A stretch of DNA of 64,000 nucleotides from positions 62,001 through 126,000 of the forward strand of contig JAMPIV010012432.1 of NCBI GenBank assembly GCA_024509875.1, in the 5' to 3' direction. The position numbers and the translations under genes were made by a program. A model generated the notes under the pieces. The model saw only the letters and a list, made by a program, of their open reading frames with translations. It searched no databases and was not told the DNA's origin. Below are positions 21,127 to 32,882 of this stretch, piece by piece. Within the stretch, counting starts at the first letter, position 1, and every line of letters starts with the position of its first letter. Source of the DNA: Oreohelix idahoensis. Taxonomy: Eukaryota > Mollusca > Gastropoda > Stylommatophora > Oreohelicidae.

Positions 21127-22060
21127 CTAGCGTCCGTCCTTAATACAAATTTCCTGTGGGATATCGGGTAGCGTAAGAATTGGTTTGCTGGTGAGTTTTG
21201 CTTTTAGCTCTGTGTAAGCTTTTTCACAATCAGCATTCCATTGGATTTTGTCAGGCTGTCCTTTCTTCGTTAAGTTAGTTAATGGTGCACACAGAGAGAG
21301 AGTTAAAGTGGGATATGTACTTCTGATAGAACCCACATAATGACAAACGAATGATCTCACATCTTTCTTCGTTAGCGGTCTGGGTGCCTTCTTTAACTTC
21401 TCTATATTCTTTGGGTCAGGAGACATATGACCTGTAGAAATAGTGTGACCTAGGAATTCCAACTCCTTACAACCGATATAGCCCTTGGTTGGACGTGCAG
21501 TCAATCCAGTGGCTCTCAGTCTGTCAAACAACATGGAGAGCGCTACTATATGCTCTTCAAATGTGTTGGTAGCAACAAGAATGTCATCCATTAAAGTTAG
21601 TGATATGGGGATTTTGTAGAGGTTTCAACAATTTCCTCATCATTCTTGAAAAGATTACTTGGGAGCATTTTTCAGCCCAAAGGGTTAGTACATTAAAGGG
21701 TAGTGACAAAAACTCGTAGTGTCCGTCTGATGTACTAAATGCCAGCATTTTCCTNACTTCTGGTTTCACTGGTATTTGGTAATATCCCTTGCTTAGATCT
21801 ACTTTCGATATAAAATACCTAGCCTTACTCAGTGTGATGTAGAGAACAGCTGGTTCGTGTCAGGTAATGGGTCCACCTGAGATTCTGTGATCGCATTAAG
21901 CTTCCGGTAGTCAATACATAACCTGTGTTCACCACTCGGTTATCTCAATAGCACCACACTTGAGCTATAGGGAGATTCAGACTTTGAAATAATTTTCTCT
22001 TTCAAGAGATAGTCAATCTCATCCTTGAGTGCTTGTGCTTGCTAGTGTTCAGTCCATGTC
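21127..22060 (-). pseudogene. Element A reverse transcriptase
   Basis: RT pieces in several frames read, in order, DEIDYLLKEKIISKSESPYSSS, an RT motif around LCIDYRKLNAI (broken), SKGYYQIPV-like residues, MLAFSTSDGHYEFLSLPF, a region around 21600 where the Y-M-D-D catalytic box reads MDDILVATNTFEEH, and FLGHTISTGHMSPDPKNIEKL with the thumb region. The Ty3/Gypsy assignment is clear. The domain has at least two frameshifts and several stops. A single ambiguous base (N) stands at 21755. Confidence 0.85.
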
Positions 22061-22299
22061 CACAGCAATGCTTCCAGTGGACTGTATATGGGGACGGCAA
22101 TACAACAACATTGCCGGACCCACACCTATTTCTATTGTAAGAGGCAGTATACCGAAGTGGGGCCTGTCTCCATCAACTGTTTGGTACAGCCCTGGTTCCT
22201 ACCTCCTATGGTTCGGGTTTGTTTCTGCAGCTTTTTTAATACTGGTTGCTGACTAACCAAATTTTCCAAATGATCCAGGCCATGGTGTTCCGACAAATA

Positions 22300-22745
22300 T
22301 CATGTCGGGGTGCGATGTCTCTCGTCACCTATCTGCACAATACGGAGAGTTGCCATGGTTACTTGTGTAACAGTAGACTTGTGATTTCGTTTTCTCGTTA
22401 TCACTGCATCTACCTGTTGTTTTCTCTTGTGTATCTTCTTTGTGGGCCTACGTCCGAAACAATGCTTCCCTAGGTCCTGTAACTGGTCTACGCTTCTGAA
22501 TGAGGTTACCTGGTTACATTCTGAACAGGATTTCATATACCGACTTATGTCTTCAATTATTCCTGGCCAGTAATATCGCAATGCTATATTTTGACCAGTG
22601 GCCCCTTTTCCTCTGTGGCCACTGCCTGATGTAGCATGCTCTTGCTCCATAATTTCCTACCTATAGAATTGTGGCACTACCAGCTGTCCATGCCCTTTAG
22701 GTCCTTTTCCAGCTTGTCTGTAGAGTAGGCCATTTTCCATACGGT
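22300..22745 (-). pseudogene. Element A integrase N-terminal zinc domain
   Basis: The minus strand gives RMENGLLYRQAGKGPKGHGQ, then LVVPQFYR, then EHATSGSGHRGKGATG, LRYYWPGIIEDI and YMKSCSECNQ. The two His and two Cys of the HHCC zinc-binding domain are all present with usual spacing (HX6H, then C-X2-C after about 29 residues). The D,D-35-E catalytic core that should follow is absent; after CNQ only about 65 basic residues remain before the RT region. Position upstream of RT supports the Gmr1-like order. Confidence 0.83.
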
Positions 22746-22978
22746 AGTGTCCTTTCTCTGTGAGGGTTATGGGTCTTTGGCAAATTTGCCAAAACAAGGC
22801 TTCAATGTGCTGTCTGCTTTTTTGAGCCTTTTTCATCTTTGTACGATGAATGTTTATTGGATCTCCCTCCTCCTTTTTGGTGCTTGTGACCTGGTATGGT
22901 TTGCTGCCATGACAACAGGTTTTTTTACTGGGTCAACCACCCAAAAAGAGACATTGTTAATTTATGGTTGGGCAAGAG
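22746..22978 (-). other. Element A pol remnant upstream of the zinc domain
   Basis: Broken coding-like sequence (for example TKKEGDPINIHRTKMKKAQK, IEALFWQICQRPITLTEKGH) leading into the zinc domain. It abuts Element C. Confidence 0.5.
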
Positions 22979-24133
22979 TATATCTCTCTTGAAGTGATTA
23001 GACTGTTGTAGTACATGCGCCCACACAGAGCAGATGATAAATGGGTTAGCTCTGTATTGTCCCTGTGTATAAAGTCTGTAGTGAGTGGTATGAAGGGTAC
23101 AGTCACTCAGCCGGTACTGTCAAGCATAGATCAACGAATCAGACTAGTGTTCATTTCCAATTGACAGCACATAATTTATTCACACAGCAACATCAATCCG
23201 ATACGATACACTACACAGGTACAACAGGATACACAAAAATCAATAATAATCAATTGCGCAGAATGTTACAGCTGTTCAGTATGATGTAAACCCTGTTTAC
23301 ATCGCAGTTCTAATGTTACATCAGTAGATCCACCAGAACGACTGCTGAAACTGCAGTTAAAAAACGCCACACAGGCTTAAATCTTTAGGAATACTTCAAC
23401 GACTTGCATACACTGCAATTATCAAAACGCCACACAGGCTTAAATATATATAAATACTCAAAAGACTGTCCGCTCTGCAGTCTACAAATAATCGTGGCCT
23501 ACACAAATCCTGGCCTTATATAATCTCTTTAAATAAAGTGCATTCACCAGCAAAAAAACTCTCCCTCCATAAGGAACAATGGCCTTACCATCTCTAGCGC
23601 CGTTCCTGCACAATAGAAATCTATCAGGGAGGTAAATATGATCCAAAAACATCGGCCTGTAGACACCAACGCCCCAGAACATGTCCGTAACATAAATAAA
23701 GTACACCTTATCTTCTCTCTCTTATCTGCAGATAAATCACACCTAAAATAGGCAAAATAATGGTACACCTCGAAAAATCGCCAAACATCGTTCCCGTACA
23801 CTACCCTTGGGAACACACACAAGACACAGGGCTGACTCCAGTCAACGCCCCCAAACTTCGACTCCTCTCCGACTGCCACGGGAACACAACATCTCCCGCC
23901 AAACAGTCACCGGACTCGGCTGTTCACGGACTAGCCGTGAGCTATTCACAGCCGGCCGAAACCAGTACAAAATAACTAAATGACTAGCGCTCATACGCTT
24001 TTCTGTACACTCTGTTTTCTAACATATAAATGTTTAAACAACTCACAATTAAACAAGCCGTCAAGTGCTACAACCCTGAATTCACACTGTATAATCAGCA
24101 TAGTAAGGATCACTCCCCTGTTGGACCTTAACA
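22979..24133 (-). repeat. Element C 3' LTR (outer end truncated)
   Basis: Aligns with 30010-31140 at about 98% with numerous 1-4 bp indels. Homology stops at agtatatc (22979), whereas the right LTR continues about 90 bp further to TTTAACA. Next to it on the internal side, the minus strand reads GGAGCGGGTGGAAGTA before TGTTAAGG, a candidate polypurine tract. Confidence 0.8.
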
Positions 24134-25994
24134 TACTTCCACCCGCTCCGGAGAAAAAAAATGAAATATCCTTTTTTTGAAAAAAAGCTACATCAATGAA
24201 AAATAAGGGGTCAGCTAAGCTCTAATATATGCTTACAACAATAGCTTTTTATGATAATGTCAAAATAATACATCGCCAAATAATAAAGCAAGTGTACAAT
24301 AAACAAATTACCCATAATAATCTGCTAAATACACCGAAATAATCATTTACAAACAAAGTTAAGTACTATTACTGTAGACCAAACATGACATAATAAATAG
24401 GAAGTAAAGTCAAGATCAAACAAAAGAAGCATGATCAGCACAGAAAATCAACAAAGAAATCGAAATAGGAAGAAAGATCCATAATACCAAAATAGTCAAA
24501 ACAATTAAGCAAATCAATTTCTTGCATGAAATAAATAGAAACTGTCACCAATAGTTACATATACTAATCCATATTACAATATACGTAAGAATACAAAGAA
24601 TGGAAAGTATAAGAAGTGTAAGAAGTAAAACGTATACAAATAGAATAAAGTAACTTCCAGATGAAACATGGAAGCATAACCAAAGTATAGACCGCTTCCA
24701 AAGAAATGGAGTGAAACGAAGAATCATCCGAAAAGGAAGAAGGAAATACAAAATTTGAATGCATAGAAAAACGACAACAATACATCCCAACAACAATAGA
24801 ACTAAATAACGCATAATAAATAATTTAGCCAAATTACAAAACTTATTCATAACTAAAATGATTTATCACAGGCATCACACAAAAAAGTGTGATATATAAA
24901 AATATCACAATCTCAACGAAAAAAATATTACTATTTTAAATTCAGAAATATCAACATATATTATTACACCTTATTAAGCGCTTTGGCGCAGAAAAAATAT
25001 AACAATGTCAACGAAAAATACATTTCCCTAAAAACTTACAATACAAAAAAGTTTCTTTAAAGCTAAGTTAAATAAAAATAGTATTTTAATTTTTTCTAGA
25101 TTAAATCTATAACTAATATACCAAAATAAAATCATCTTTAACCAAATGAATGACATCTAACAAAAAGAATTCCAATACTTAAGTAGACTCATAATAAACA
25201 CATACTAGTTTAAACAGAATTCCGCAGAAAAAAAGCACATGGCAAAAAATACCAGAAACCAATGTTTCAAAATATGTTTTCAAATACAAATACAAAATCA
25301 TAAATAACACATACAAGTTTAGTTTCAAAATTACATTTCACAACACAATAGTTACTGCATATAACCTCTGTATATGGTGATATATTAATTAGACATAGCA
25401 CCAGAATATAAGAAAACAATAAATTTAATGAATAACAAGACTCTCTGAAACAACTAACGCATATTCCTCGCTAATGAGTTTGTGCATAGGGCTGGCAATC
25501 TCATCAAGTACAAAATTATCCTAAGAACGAACGCTGCCAAAACATATCAATGTTTGATGAATCAACTATCATAGCTTCAAACTTCACAACGGAGCACCTA
25601 TGGTCTAACATAATATGGTTTAAGTGGAATAGTCTTCCGACTAGCGTATGAAAATATCACAAATCCACTATCTCATTACAAAAACTAAAGATAAGTCACT
25701 ACAAAGTGATATGATACAATTTCATTGCAATCATAATACATACAATGTTTATCCACAAAACAATTATGAAAACAATAACATAGAGTTACAACAGTGCATA
25801 CAATAATTCATTATCCAAAAAATAAATTAAGTGTAAAGAACACTGTAGCAATCTTAAACCAACTCCTAAAGAAAGAAAAAAAATAGATCACAACTCCGTC
25901 TTCTGATAGTATTCTGTAAACCGCACGGGGCGATGTCATACAATACGGGTCAACAGGCTGGCTGGGTTGCACTTGATTAGACACACGGTCGTAA
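24134..25994 (-). other. Element C internal non-coding region
   Basis: Strongly AT-rich sequence between the gag region and the 3' LTR, where pol would be expected. No RT, protease, RNase H or integrase motif is found in any frame. Short frames are low-complexity. Confidence 0.6.
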
Positions 25995-27632
25995 GTTGAC
26001 AAACATTCCTCTCACAGCTAACAATACCATCGGAGCGATGAGTCTTAACGCAAAGCCGAATACTGTGGGAAAATACAAATGAAAATGTCTATTTCAATCA
26101 CTTTGTGAGATTTATTGAAGTAAAACAGAAAGTTAGTCTTACATTTTACCCAAACGTGTTGCAGTGAAAACGTCTGGTTTCTATATGATGCCATCATTTC
26201 CTCGTCACATAGCAGATAACACAGAAGGATAAGAACATCCTAACCGAAAATGAAGGTCATCACAGCAGTAGACTGAAACAAAATTCTACTTACACACAAC
26301 GAGATATTCTCTCGAAATCAAAATGCATAGCAATCAGTAGTATTTGAAACAATACTCTTACTGTTACCTTGTCTATAACCAAGTTTGTTCTTTTGTTGTG
26401 CAGCATTATTATAATTAGTATGTCTCTTTTGATAGAATTATCAAACCGATGGATTTTGTTGTGTTCTAGAACCATCATTATAAGGCTGATAACCTTTATT
26501 GTAGTTATTTCTTTGACCAAAACTGTTTCTATTCTCCTGTGTAACAATATGCTTACTAAATTGACCAGTACCAGTAATAACAAATTCCGTATAGTTATCA
26601 ACATGTTGAATTTTATTTTGGGTACAAGTCTTACTAATAGCTTTGTCCCTTATTACCTGTTTATCAGAATTTCCATAATTAGAATAATGATTGGTCTTTT
26701 GAGCTCTGCCTTGAAATTTATCTCCATTTTTTTTGCAATCTATAGAACTGACTGTTATAGCAGAATTATCTTTGCTGGCCTGACGCCACGAGTCAGTATT
26801 TTTTCCAGAAGTAGTTGACAAACATTCCTCTCACAGCTAACAATACCATCGGAGCGATGAGTCTTAACGCAAAGCCGAATACTGTGGGAAAATACAAATG
26901 AAAATGTCTATTTCAATCACTTTGTGAGATTTATTGAAGTAAAACAGAAAGTTAGTCTTACATTTTACCCAAACGTGTGGCAGTGAAAACGTCTGGTTTC
27001 TATATGATGCCATCATTTCCTCGTCACATAGCAGATAACACAGAAGGATAAGAACATCCTGACCGAAAATGAAGGTCATCACAGCAGTAGACTGAAACAA
27101 AATTCTACTTACACACAACGAGATATTCTCTCGAAATCAAAATGCATAGCAATCAGTAGTATTTGAAACAATACTCTTACTGTTACCTTGTCTATAACCA
27201 AGTTTGTTCTTTTGTTGTGAAACATTATTATAATTAGTATGTCTCCTTTGATAGAATTATCTAACCGATGGATTTTGTTGTGTTCTAGAACCATCATTAT
27301 AAGGCTGATAACCTTTATTGTAGTTATTTCTTTGACCAAAACTGTTTCTATTCTCCTGTGTAACAATATGCTTACTAAATTGATCAGTACCAGTAATAAC
27401 AAATTCCGTATAGTTATCAACATGTTGAATTTTATTTTGGGTACAAGTCTTACTAATAGCTTTGTCCCTTATTACCTGTTTATCAGAATTTCCATAATTA
27501 GAATAATGATTGGTCTTTTGAGCTCTGCCTTGAAATTTATCTCCATTTTTTTGCAATCTATAGAACTGACTGTTATAGCAGAATTATCTTTGCTGGCCTG
27601 ACGCCACGAGTCAGTATTTTTTCCAGAAGTAG
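25995..27632. repeat. 819-bp direct tandem duplication within Element C
   Basis: Copy one is 25995-26813 and copy two 26814-27632. Both start gttgacaaacattcctctca (copy two at 26814) or equivalent, and end at ttttttccagaagta. They differ by a handful of substitutions and one T in a T-run. The duplication covers the C-terminal part of gag and its downstream sequence. It may be a real duplication or an assembly artefact from haplotype copies. Confidence 0.85.
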
Positions 27633-28875
27633 TACGTGGGAAATTGTATTTGCCACGTAGGGATCTACGTCCATCATGTTCGATTTTCGTCTCAGCAAAG
27701 AATGTATAAGGCTGGCTCCTTGCTTGTTTTACTTGTTGATAAACAACCTTCTGTCTACTATTGTCAACATTGACAGTAGACAACCCCTTGATGCCTAAAA
27801 CAACATCTACCAAACCATTAACTCTTTTTCTCAGATCACTAATCTCAGCATTTCTAAGTGAGATGTCTTCGGTTTGTTTCTTAATTAAGTCATTAGATGT
27901 TAAAACCTTACTCTTCTCCTCCATGAGTAATTTCTCATTCTTAACCATTTTCTTTCTCTGCACCGTTAACTCTTCTAATCTCTCCCTATCATCCTTTTCT
28001 TTAATTGTTCTCCTCTGTGGTTCCAATTTCATTAATCTCTTCTTTTGCACGTCTTCTATTTGTGGCTGAAGAAGGGCCACCTGAGCCTGAAGCCCCTCAA
28101 CTTTAACAACTTGTGTCTTCAACTCATTAATCTTCTCGGGAGATACGTTATTCTTTTCTTTCAGTTGGCTACTGAGAATATCATTATCATCCAACACATC
28201 ATGGAGCATATCTATATACTTCTTCTCACTTACATTGCTCTCAACCTTTACCTTCTCATACATTTCTCTCTTATTTTCAATCTCCTGCTTGAGATTACTA
28301 ATCTCGCCATTCTTATATCCCATCTGACCTTCTAAGTTTTTAACTTTACTGCATTCAGAGTCTAATGCTGCTTTCACACTAGAAAGCTCCAAGTTTGATT
28401 TATGCAAATCAATTGTGAGTTTAGACACTGTTTCTTGTAGTTTATTCTTTTCAGCAATATCCTGTAAAAACTTAGCCCTCTCCTGTAGAGAACTCTGTTT
28501 GTTTACTCTTGTTTCTTTTTCATTCTTCACTTCCCTTTTCTGCACGTCAGAAATATCGTTGTGGATTATTTTGCATATACTTTGCACTATATGTCCGTGT
28601 TCAACCTCAAAATTCTGTTGCAAAAACACACGAAGGTGCCGTAGCAAATTAACCAAATCCTTAGCCATTACAAAATTACAAACTAACTTAAAGTTATGTT
28701 CAGCAAATGACTCTAGGGATGCTGACACATTAATCAAAAAATCATCCATCACCCATGCTCCAAGCCGTGGGCCTCTCAATCCCTTTTTATCTCTTCCTAC
28801 CACCAATGCACACTCCAACACAGGTCTTATATCTGTAGGATCTACCTCACACTCATGATCCATATCAAAATCCAT
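26441..28875 (-). pseudogene. gag: Element C Gag-like coiled-coil protein
   Basis: The main frame (28875 down to 27472, 467 codons) starts MDFDMDHECEVDPTDIRP. It has a globular N-terminus of about 100 residues, a long heptad-rich coiled coil (about residues 110-350) and a basic region. In the nearer duplicate copy, one missing T in a T-run (near 27547) shifts the frame after SSIDCKK. The far duplicate keeps the original frame, continuing NGDKFQGRAQKTNHYSN to an Asn/Gln-rich tail with GYQPYNDGSRTQQNPS. That tail resembles the Gag tail of Element B (YNDGGYYPQ). No zinc knuckle is visible. Gag identity is inferred from its position after a 5' LTR and from this tail. Confidence 0.6.
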
Positions 28876-29242
28876 AGTGACTTATTCACTCAGTTCACTA
28901 TATGTATCAACCACTTATAATTATAATAAGTTTATGTCCTTGGAAATTTAGACAATTAATTTCCACCTCACACAATAAATATTTCCTCAAGAGATCAATG
29001 TATTAAATAATGTATCAATTCTCAATTATTATGCACCAAATCCTATACTAAACAGTTAATAGAATACATAATGCGTGATATGAGAAGACTTGATAGCATA
29101 CATACATAAACACAGTTTCCACAACAACAAAAACCACTTATCTTGCAAATAGCAAAAAGTTCCTTCTTTTCCCGTTACAATCGATGGGCATCAGATGATA
29201 CACCATAAGCAGACTCCCATGTCAACTCTCACTCCACCTTGA

Positions 29243-29412
29243 CACCATATGCTATGTTGTCGTACACAGCACTGGAAACTGGAAACAGTATGCTATGTAA
29301 TCGTACACAGCACAGGAAACTGGAAACTGGAAACAGTATGCTATGTGATCGTACACAGCACAGGAAACTGGAAACTGGAAACAGTATGCTATGTGATCGT
29401 ACACAGTCTGTC
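29243..29412. repeat. Short tandem repeat in Element C leader
   Basis: Three to four units of about 50-54 bp containing tatgctatgtgatcgtacac and aggaaactggaaac, with internal ggaaact doublets. Confidence 0.85.
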
Positions 29413-29927
29413 ACTCTTGTTGAAAAGAGTTACCTGATATTTCGAACCTGCATATAAAACTGGAACATACTGTAATTCTCATAATGCAGATATCGCTGAT
29501 GATGACGAATCAGGACAGGTCGCCATAACCATGTCAAAGTTTACTTGAAAATTTCACTCCGAAACGTAGAACTGGACACGCTGCAGAAATGTCATAAGGA
29601 GACATGTAAACACAAGACGCATCACCTTGTCACCGCTTACAGGTCATGAGCGACACACAACTGTCTGTGTATAGTAGAGGCGTTGCCGATTACAGGTCAC
29701 GATCGACACAAAAACTGTAGAAGATTCGCCTTTGTTTCTTAACAATGTAGAAGTAAGAAAAGGCGTTCTAAATCCAAGCCACGCCCACACAGGGCTATTC
29801 ATTGCTCTTATAATCTTACTATGATACTGATAAAGTCTGATGCTCTTATAACGCAAATTCGTGGTCATTACGCCCGAAAAACTGGGCACCAAATGATAAT
29901 TCCGTTCTTTTTAGAACTGGCCACCAC

Positions 29928-31140
29928 TGTTAAAGTAAGGCCGTTAACAAAATGCTGATAAAGTATATGCGAGGGTAATTGGTAATTTTAATGTATATTT
30001 GGTAAAGTATATCCCTTTTGAAGTGATTAGACTGTTGTAGTACATGCGCCCACACAGAGCAGATGATAAATGGGTTAGCTCTGTATTGTCCCTGTGTATA
30101 AAGTCTGTAGTGAGTGGTATGAGGGGTACAGTCACTCACCCTGTACTGTCAAGCATAGATCAACGAATCAGACTAGTGTTCATTTCCAATTGACAGCACA
30201 TAATTTATTCACACAGCAACATCAATCCGGTACGATACACTACACAGGTACAACAGGATACACAAAAATCAATAATAATCAATTGCGCAGAATGTCACAG
30301 CTGTTCAGTATGATAAAAACCCTGTTTACATCGCAGTTCTAATGTTACATCAGTAAATTCACCAGAACGACTGCTGATACTGCAGTTACAAAACGCCACA
30401 CTGGCTTAAATCTATAGGAATACTTTAACGACTGCATACACTGCAATTATCAAAACGCCACACAGGCTTAAATATATATAAATACTCAAAAGACTGTCCG
30501 CTCTGCAGTCTACAAATAATCTGGCCTACACAAATCCTGGCCTTATAATCTCTTTAAATAAAGTACATTCACCAGAAAACTCTCCCTCCATAAGGAACAA
30601 TGGCCTTACCATCTCCTAGCGCCGTTCCTGCACAATAGAAATCTATCAGGGAGGTAAATATGATCCAAAACATCGGCCTGTAGACACCAAGGCCCCAGAA
30701 CATGTCCTTAACATAAAGTACACCTTATCTTCTCTTATCTGCAGATAATCACACCTAAAATAGGCAAATAATGGTACACCTCGAAAAATGGCCAAACATC
30801 GTTCCCGTACACTACCTTTGGGAACACACACAAGACACAGGGCTGACTCCAGTCAACGCCCCAAACTTCGACTCCTCTCCGACTGCCACGGGAACACACA
30901 TCTCCCGCCAAACAGTCACCGGACTCGGCTGTTCACGGACTAGCCGTGAGCTATTCACAGCCGGCCGAAACCAGTACAGAATAACTAAATGACTAGCGCT
31001 CACACGCTTTCTGTACACTCTGTTTTCTAACATATAAATGTTTAAACAACTCACAATTAAACAAGCCGACAAGTGCTACAACCCTGAATTCACACTGTAT
31101 AATCAGCATAGTACGGATCACTCCCTTTTGGACCTTAACA
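29928..31140 (-). repeat. Element C 5' LTR
   Basis: 1213 bp. On the minus strand it starts TGTTAAGG and ends CTTTAACA, so TGTTAA/TTAACA form an inverted terminal repeat. The minus-strand sequence just after it (TGGTGGCCAGTTC) begins TGG and is a candidate primer-binding site; the tRNA is not identified. Confidence 0.75.
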
Positions 31141-32563
31141 GACATATTTACATCCTATTACCAGCGGGTATATAGGATCATCACTTACTGCTGCTCTTAT
31201 CACTCCTTCCAAGTAGCGAGTTCTCCCGTTGATCCTTTCTATGGGTAACATAATGGTGCCAGTTCCCTGCATTGCCCCTTGTATGTCCACTGTTTCTGTG
31301 GTAAGTTGGTCAGGGTGCACTAGGGTTGCACTCACGACTGAGTCGAATTCCAAACCTGAATCATATAAGCACTGAATTTTAGTGCCGATACATGTCACTT
31401 CCTTACAGACAGGGGGATGATGGAGGTCATTCTGACTACCTGCCAGTTCCTTCCTTCTCTTGTTCCCTGTTGTGAGACACGCAGCGTAATAAGGAGGGTT
31501 GTTCCTTCTGCAGTCTGCAGTATTGTGGTTACTCATTAGACAAGTTTTACACCACTTTCCTTCCTTGCGGTAAGGTGTCTTATCCGATCTTAGAGGGTTT
31601 TTGTCCTTTTGGTCAAATCTTGGTTTGTTCTTTGTAGTATGGTCTGTTTTTTGTTCATATTTGGAATAGTTTTGTGATGATTTGAAGTTTTCACCCTGCT
31701 TCTTCTTATTTCCTAATAATTCTGCCTGAGCTGCTGGATATCTCTCAGCAACAGTTACAATATCTTCCAATCTCTCTGCTCCTTGTTCCATGATAAACTT
31801 CCTCATTTCTTGAGGCATGGATTCTTTCACTTGCTCCATCATTATCATTTCTTTCAGATCCTGACCCTTTCCTAAACTACTCCATTTTTCCAAGTAAGTT
31901 TTCAATCTAGCAGAGAATTGGTGATATTTTTCTCCTGGAAGAAGTTTAGCTGTTCGGAATTTCTTTCTATATGATTCTGAGTTCTTTTCATATCTCACAA
32001 GCAGTGCCTGCTTCAGGATTTCATAATCTTCATGGTCATCTCTTGAGAGCTTCAAATATACATCGTAGGCAATACCTCTCAATCCCTGAGATAGTTTAAG
32101 ACTCCACTTTTCTTTCACTAAGCCACAGGTAGTGGCAAGTCTTTCGTATCTATCCAGGTACGACTCAATGGCGTCTTCTTTCTCAACAAATGGGTCCAGA
32201 TGAAAATTCATGGCCCCACTTGAGGTGCTCTGGCTGGAGCTACTCTCTGAGTGAGGTGAGCTACCACCATTATTGCCAGTATTTGCCTGAATTTCAAGCT
32301 CTTTTAATCTCAACTGATGGTCTCTCTCTGCTTGTAATTTCCTTTCCTCAGCTTCAATATTCTTTGCCTCATTTTCAGCCTCCCATTTCTTGGCTTCAAT
32401 TTCCAGTCTTTTGTCGTCTCTCTCAGCTTTCAGTCTTTTGTCTTCTCTCTCAGCTTTCCAGTCTTTTGTCTTCTCTAACAGCTTCCAGTCTTTTGGCTTC
32501 TCTTTCAGCTTCCAGTCTTTTGGCTTCTGTCTCTAATTGCAACTTTCTTTCTTCCCTATCCAT
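31141..32563 (-). pseudogene. gag: Element A gag and start of protease
   Basis: From ATG at 32563, the frame starts with a repetitive coiled-coil segment (KRLEAERE-type repeats). A one-base insertion near 32454 breaks the frame, and it resumes by 32313. The Gag core VEKEDAIESYLDRYERLATT, then WSLKLSQGLRGIAYDVYLKL and LLVRYEKNSESYRKKFR, resembles the SCAN-like fold known to derive from Gmr1-type Gag. A zinc-knuckle-like CKTCLMSNHNTADC lies near residue 270 of the second frame. Protease begins at IQCLYDSGLEFDSVV, with DSG in the active site, and runs to the Element C junction at 31140. Order and spacing fit gag-protease fusion. Confidence 0.82.
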
Positions 32564-32861
32564 ATGTTTGTCCTGAACTTCACTAAATCAGCCATGGCGT
32601 TACTTAGATAGGGTATGTAAATTTACAATAACCAAATTATTGTAATTAAACTTAATTAATTAAATGAACAAATAATTTCCGTGCAACTTTGTGAGCATCA
32701 ACTATTTACTGAGTACTAAATGGTACTCCTCCTAAGAAAACAATAAAAAATCCTATTATAGAATTTGTTTCAAAAATTTGTTTCTTTAGTTATCTATGGG
32801 TGGCACAAGATAGAGTGTAGATAGATGAATAGACTAAGCATGGCTCAAAATATACAGAAAT

Positions 32862-32881
32862 ATCCCAGGAACGAGCCCCCA
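32862..32881 (-). promoter_or_regulatory. Element A primer-binding site, tRNA-Pro-like
   Basis: One base inside the 5' LTR, the minus strand reads TGGGGGCTCGTTCCTGGGAT. It resembles the tRNA-Pro primer-binding sequence familiar from murine leukaemia virus (TGGGGGCTCGTCCGGGAT), differing by two extra bases. Confidence 0.6.
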
Positions 32882-32882
32882 G

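Larger units (their letters stand above)
22979..31140 (-). mobile_element. Element C: LTR retrotransposon with gag only, nested in Element A
   Basis: Bounded by direct repeats 22979-24133 and 29928-31140, which look like LTRs on the minus strand (start TGTTAAGG, end TTTAACA in the right copy). Between them the only long frame is a coiled-coil Gag-like protein (28875 to about 26290). No protease, RT, RNase H or integrase is recognisable. This matches the concept of a non-autonomous gag-carrying LTR element (TR-GAG type). A purine-rich stretch borders the left LTR. It interrupts Element A just after protease. The left LTR lacks about 90 bp at its outer end, so no target duplication can be shown. 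Confidence 0.72.

Noticed and set aside
21755..21755. Ambiguous base N as a sign of an assembly gap
   Set aside because: It is a single base inside a continuous RT remnant; both sides align to the same domain, so it is more likely a local base-call ambiguity.
26369..28858. Plus-strand frames opposite the Element C Gag
   Set aside because: They are antisense shadows with hydrophobic composition that arises from the complementary strand of a Lys/Asn-rich gene.
29239..29457. Repetitive frames in the Element C leader
   Set aside because: They translate a short tandem repeat and are open by periodicity only.
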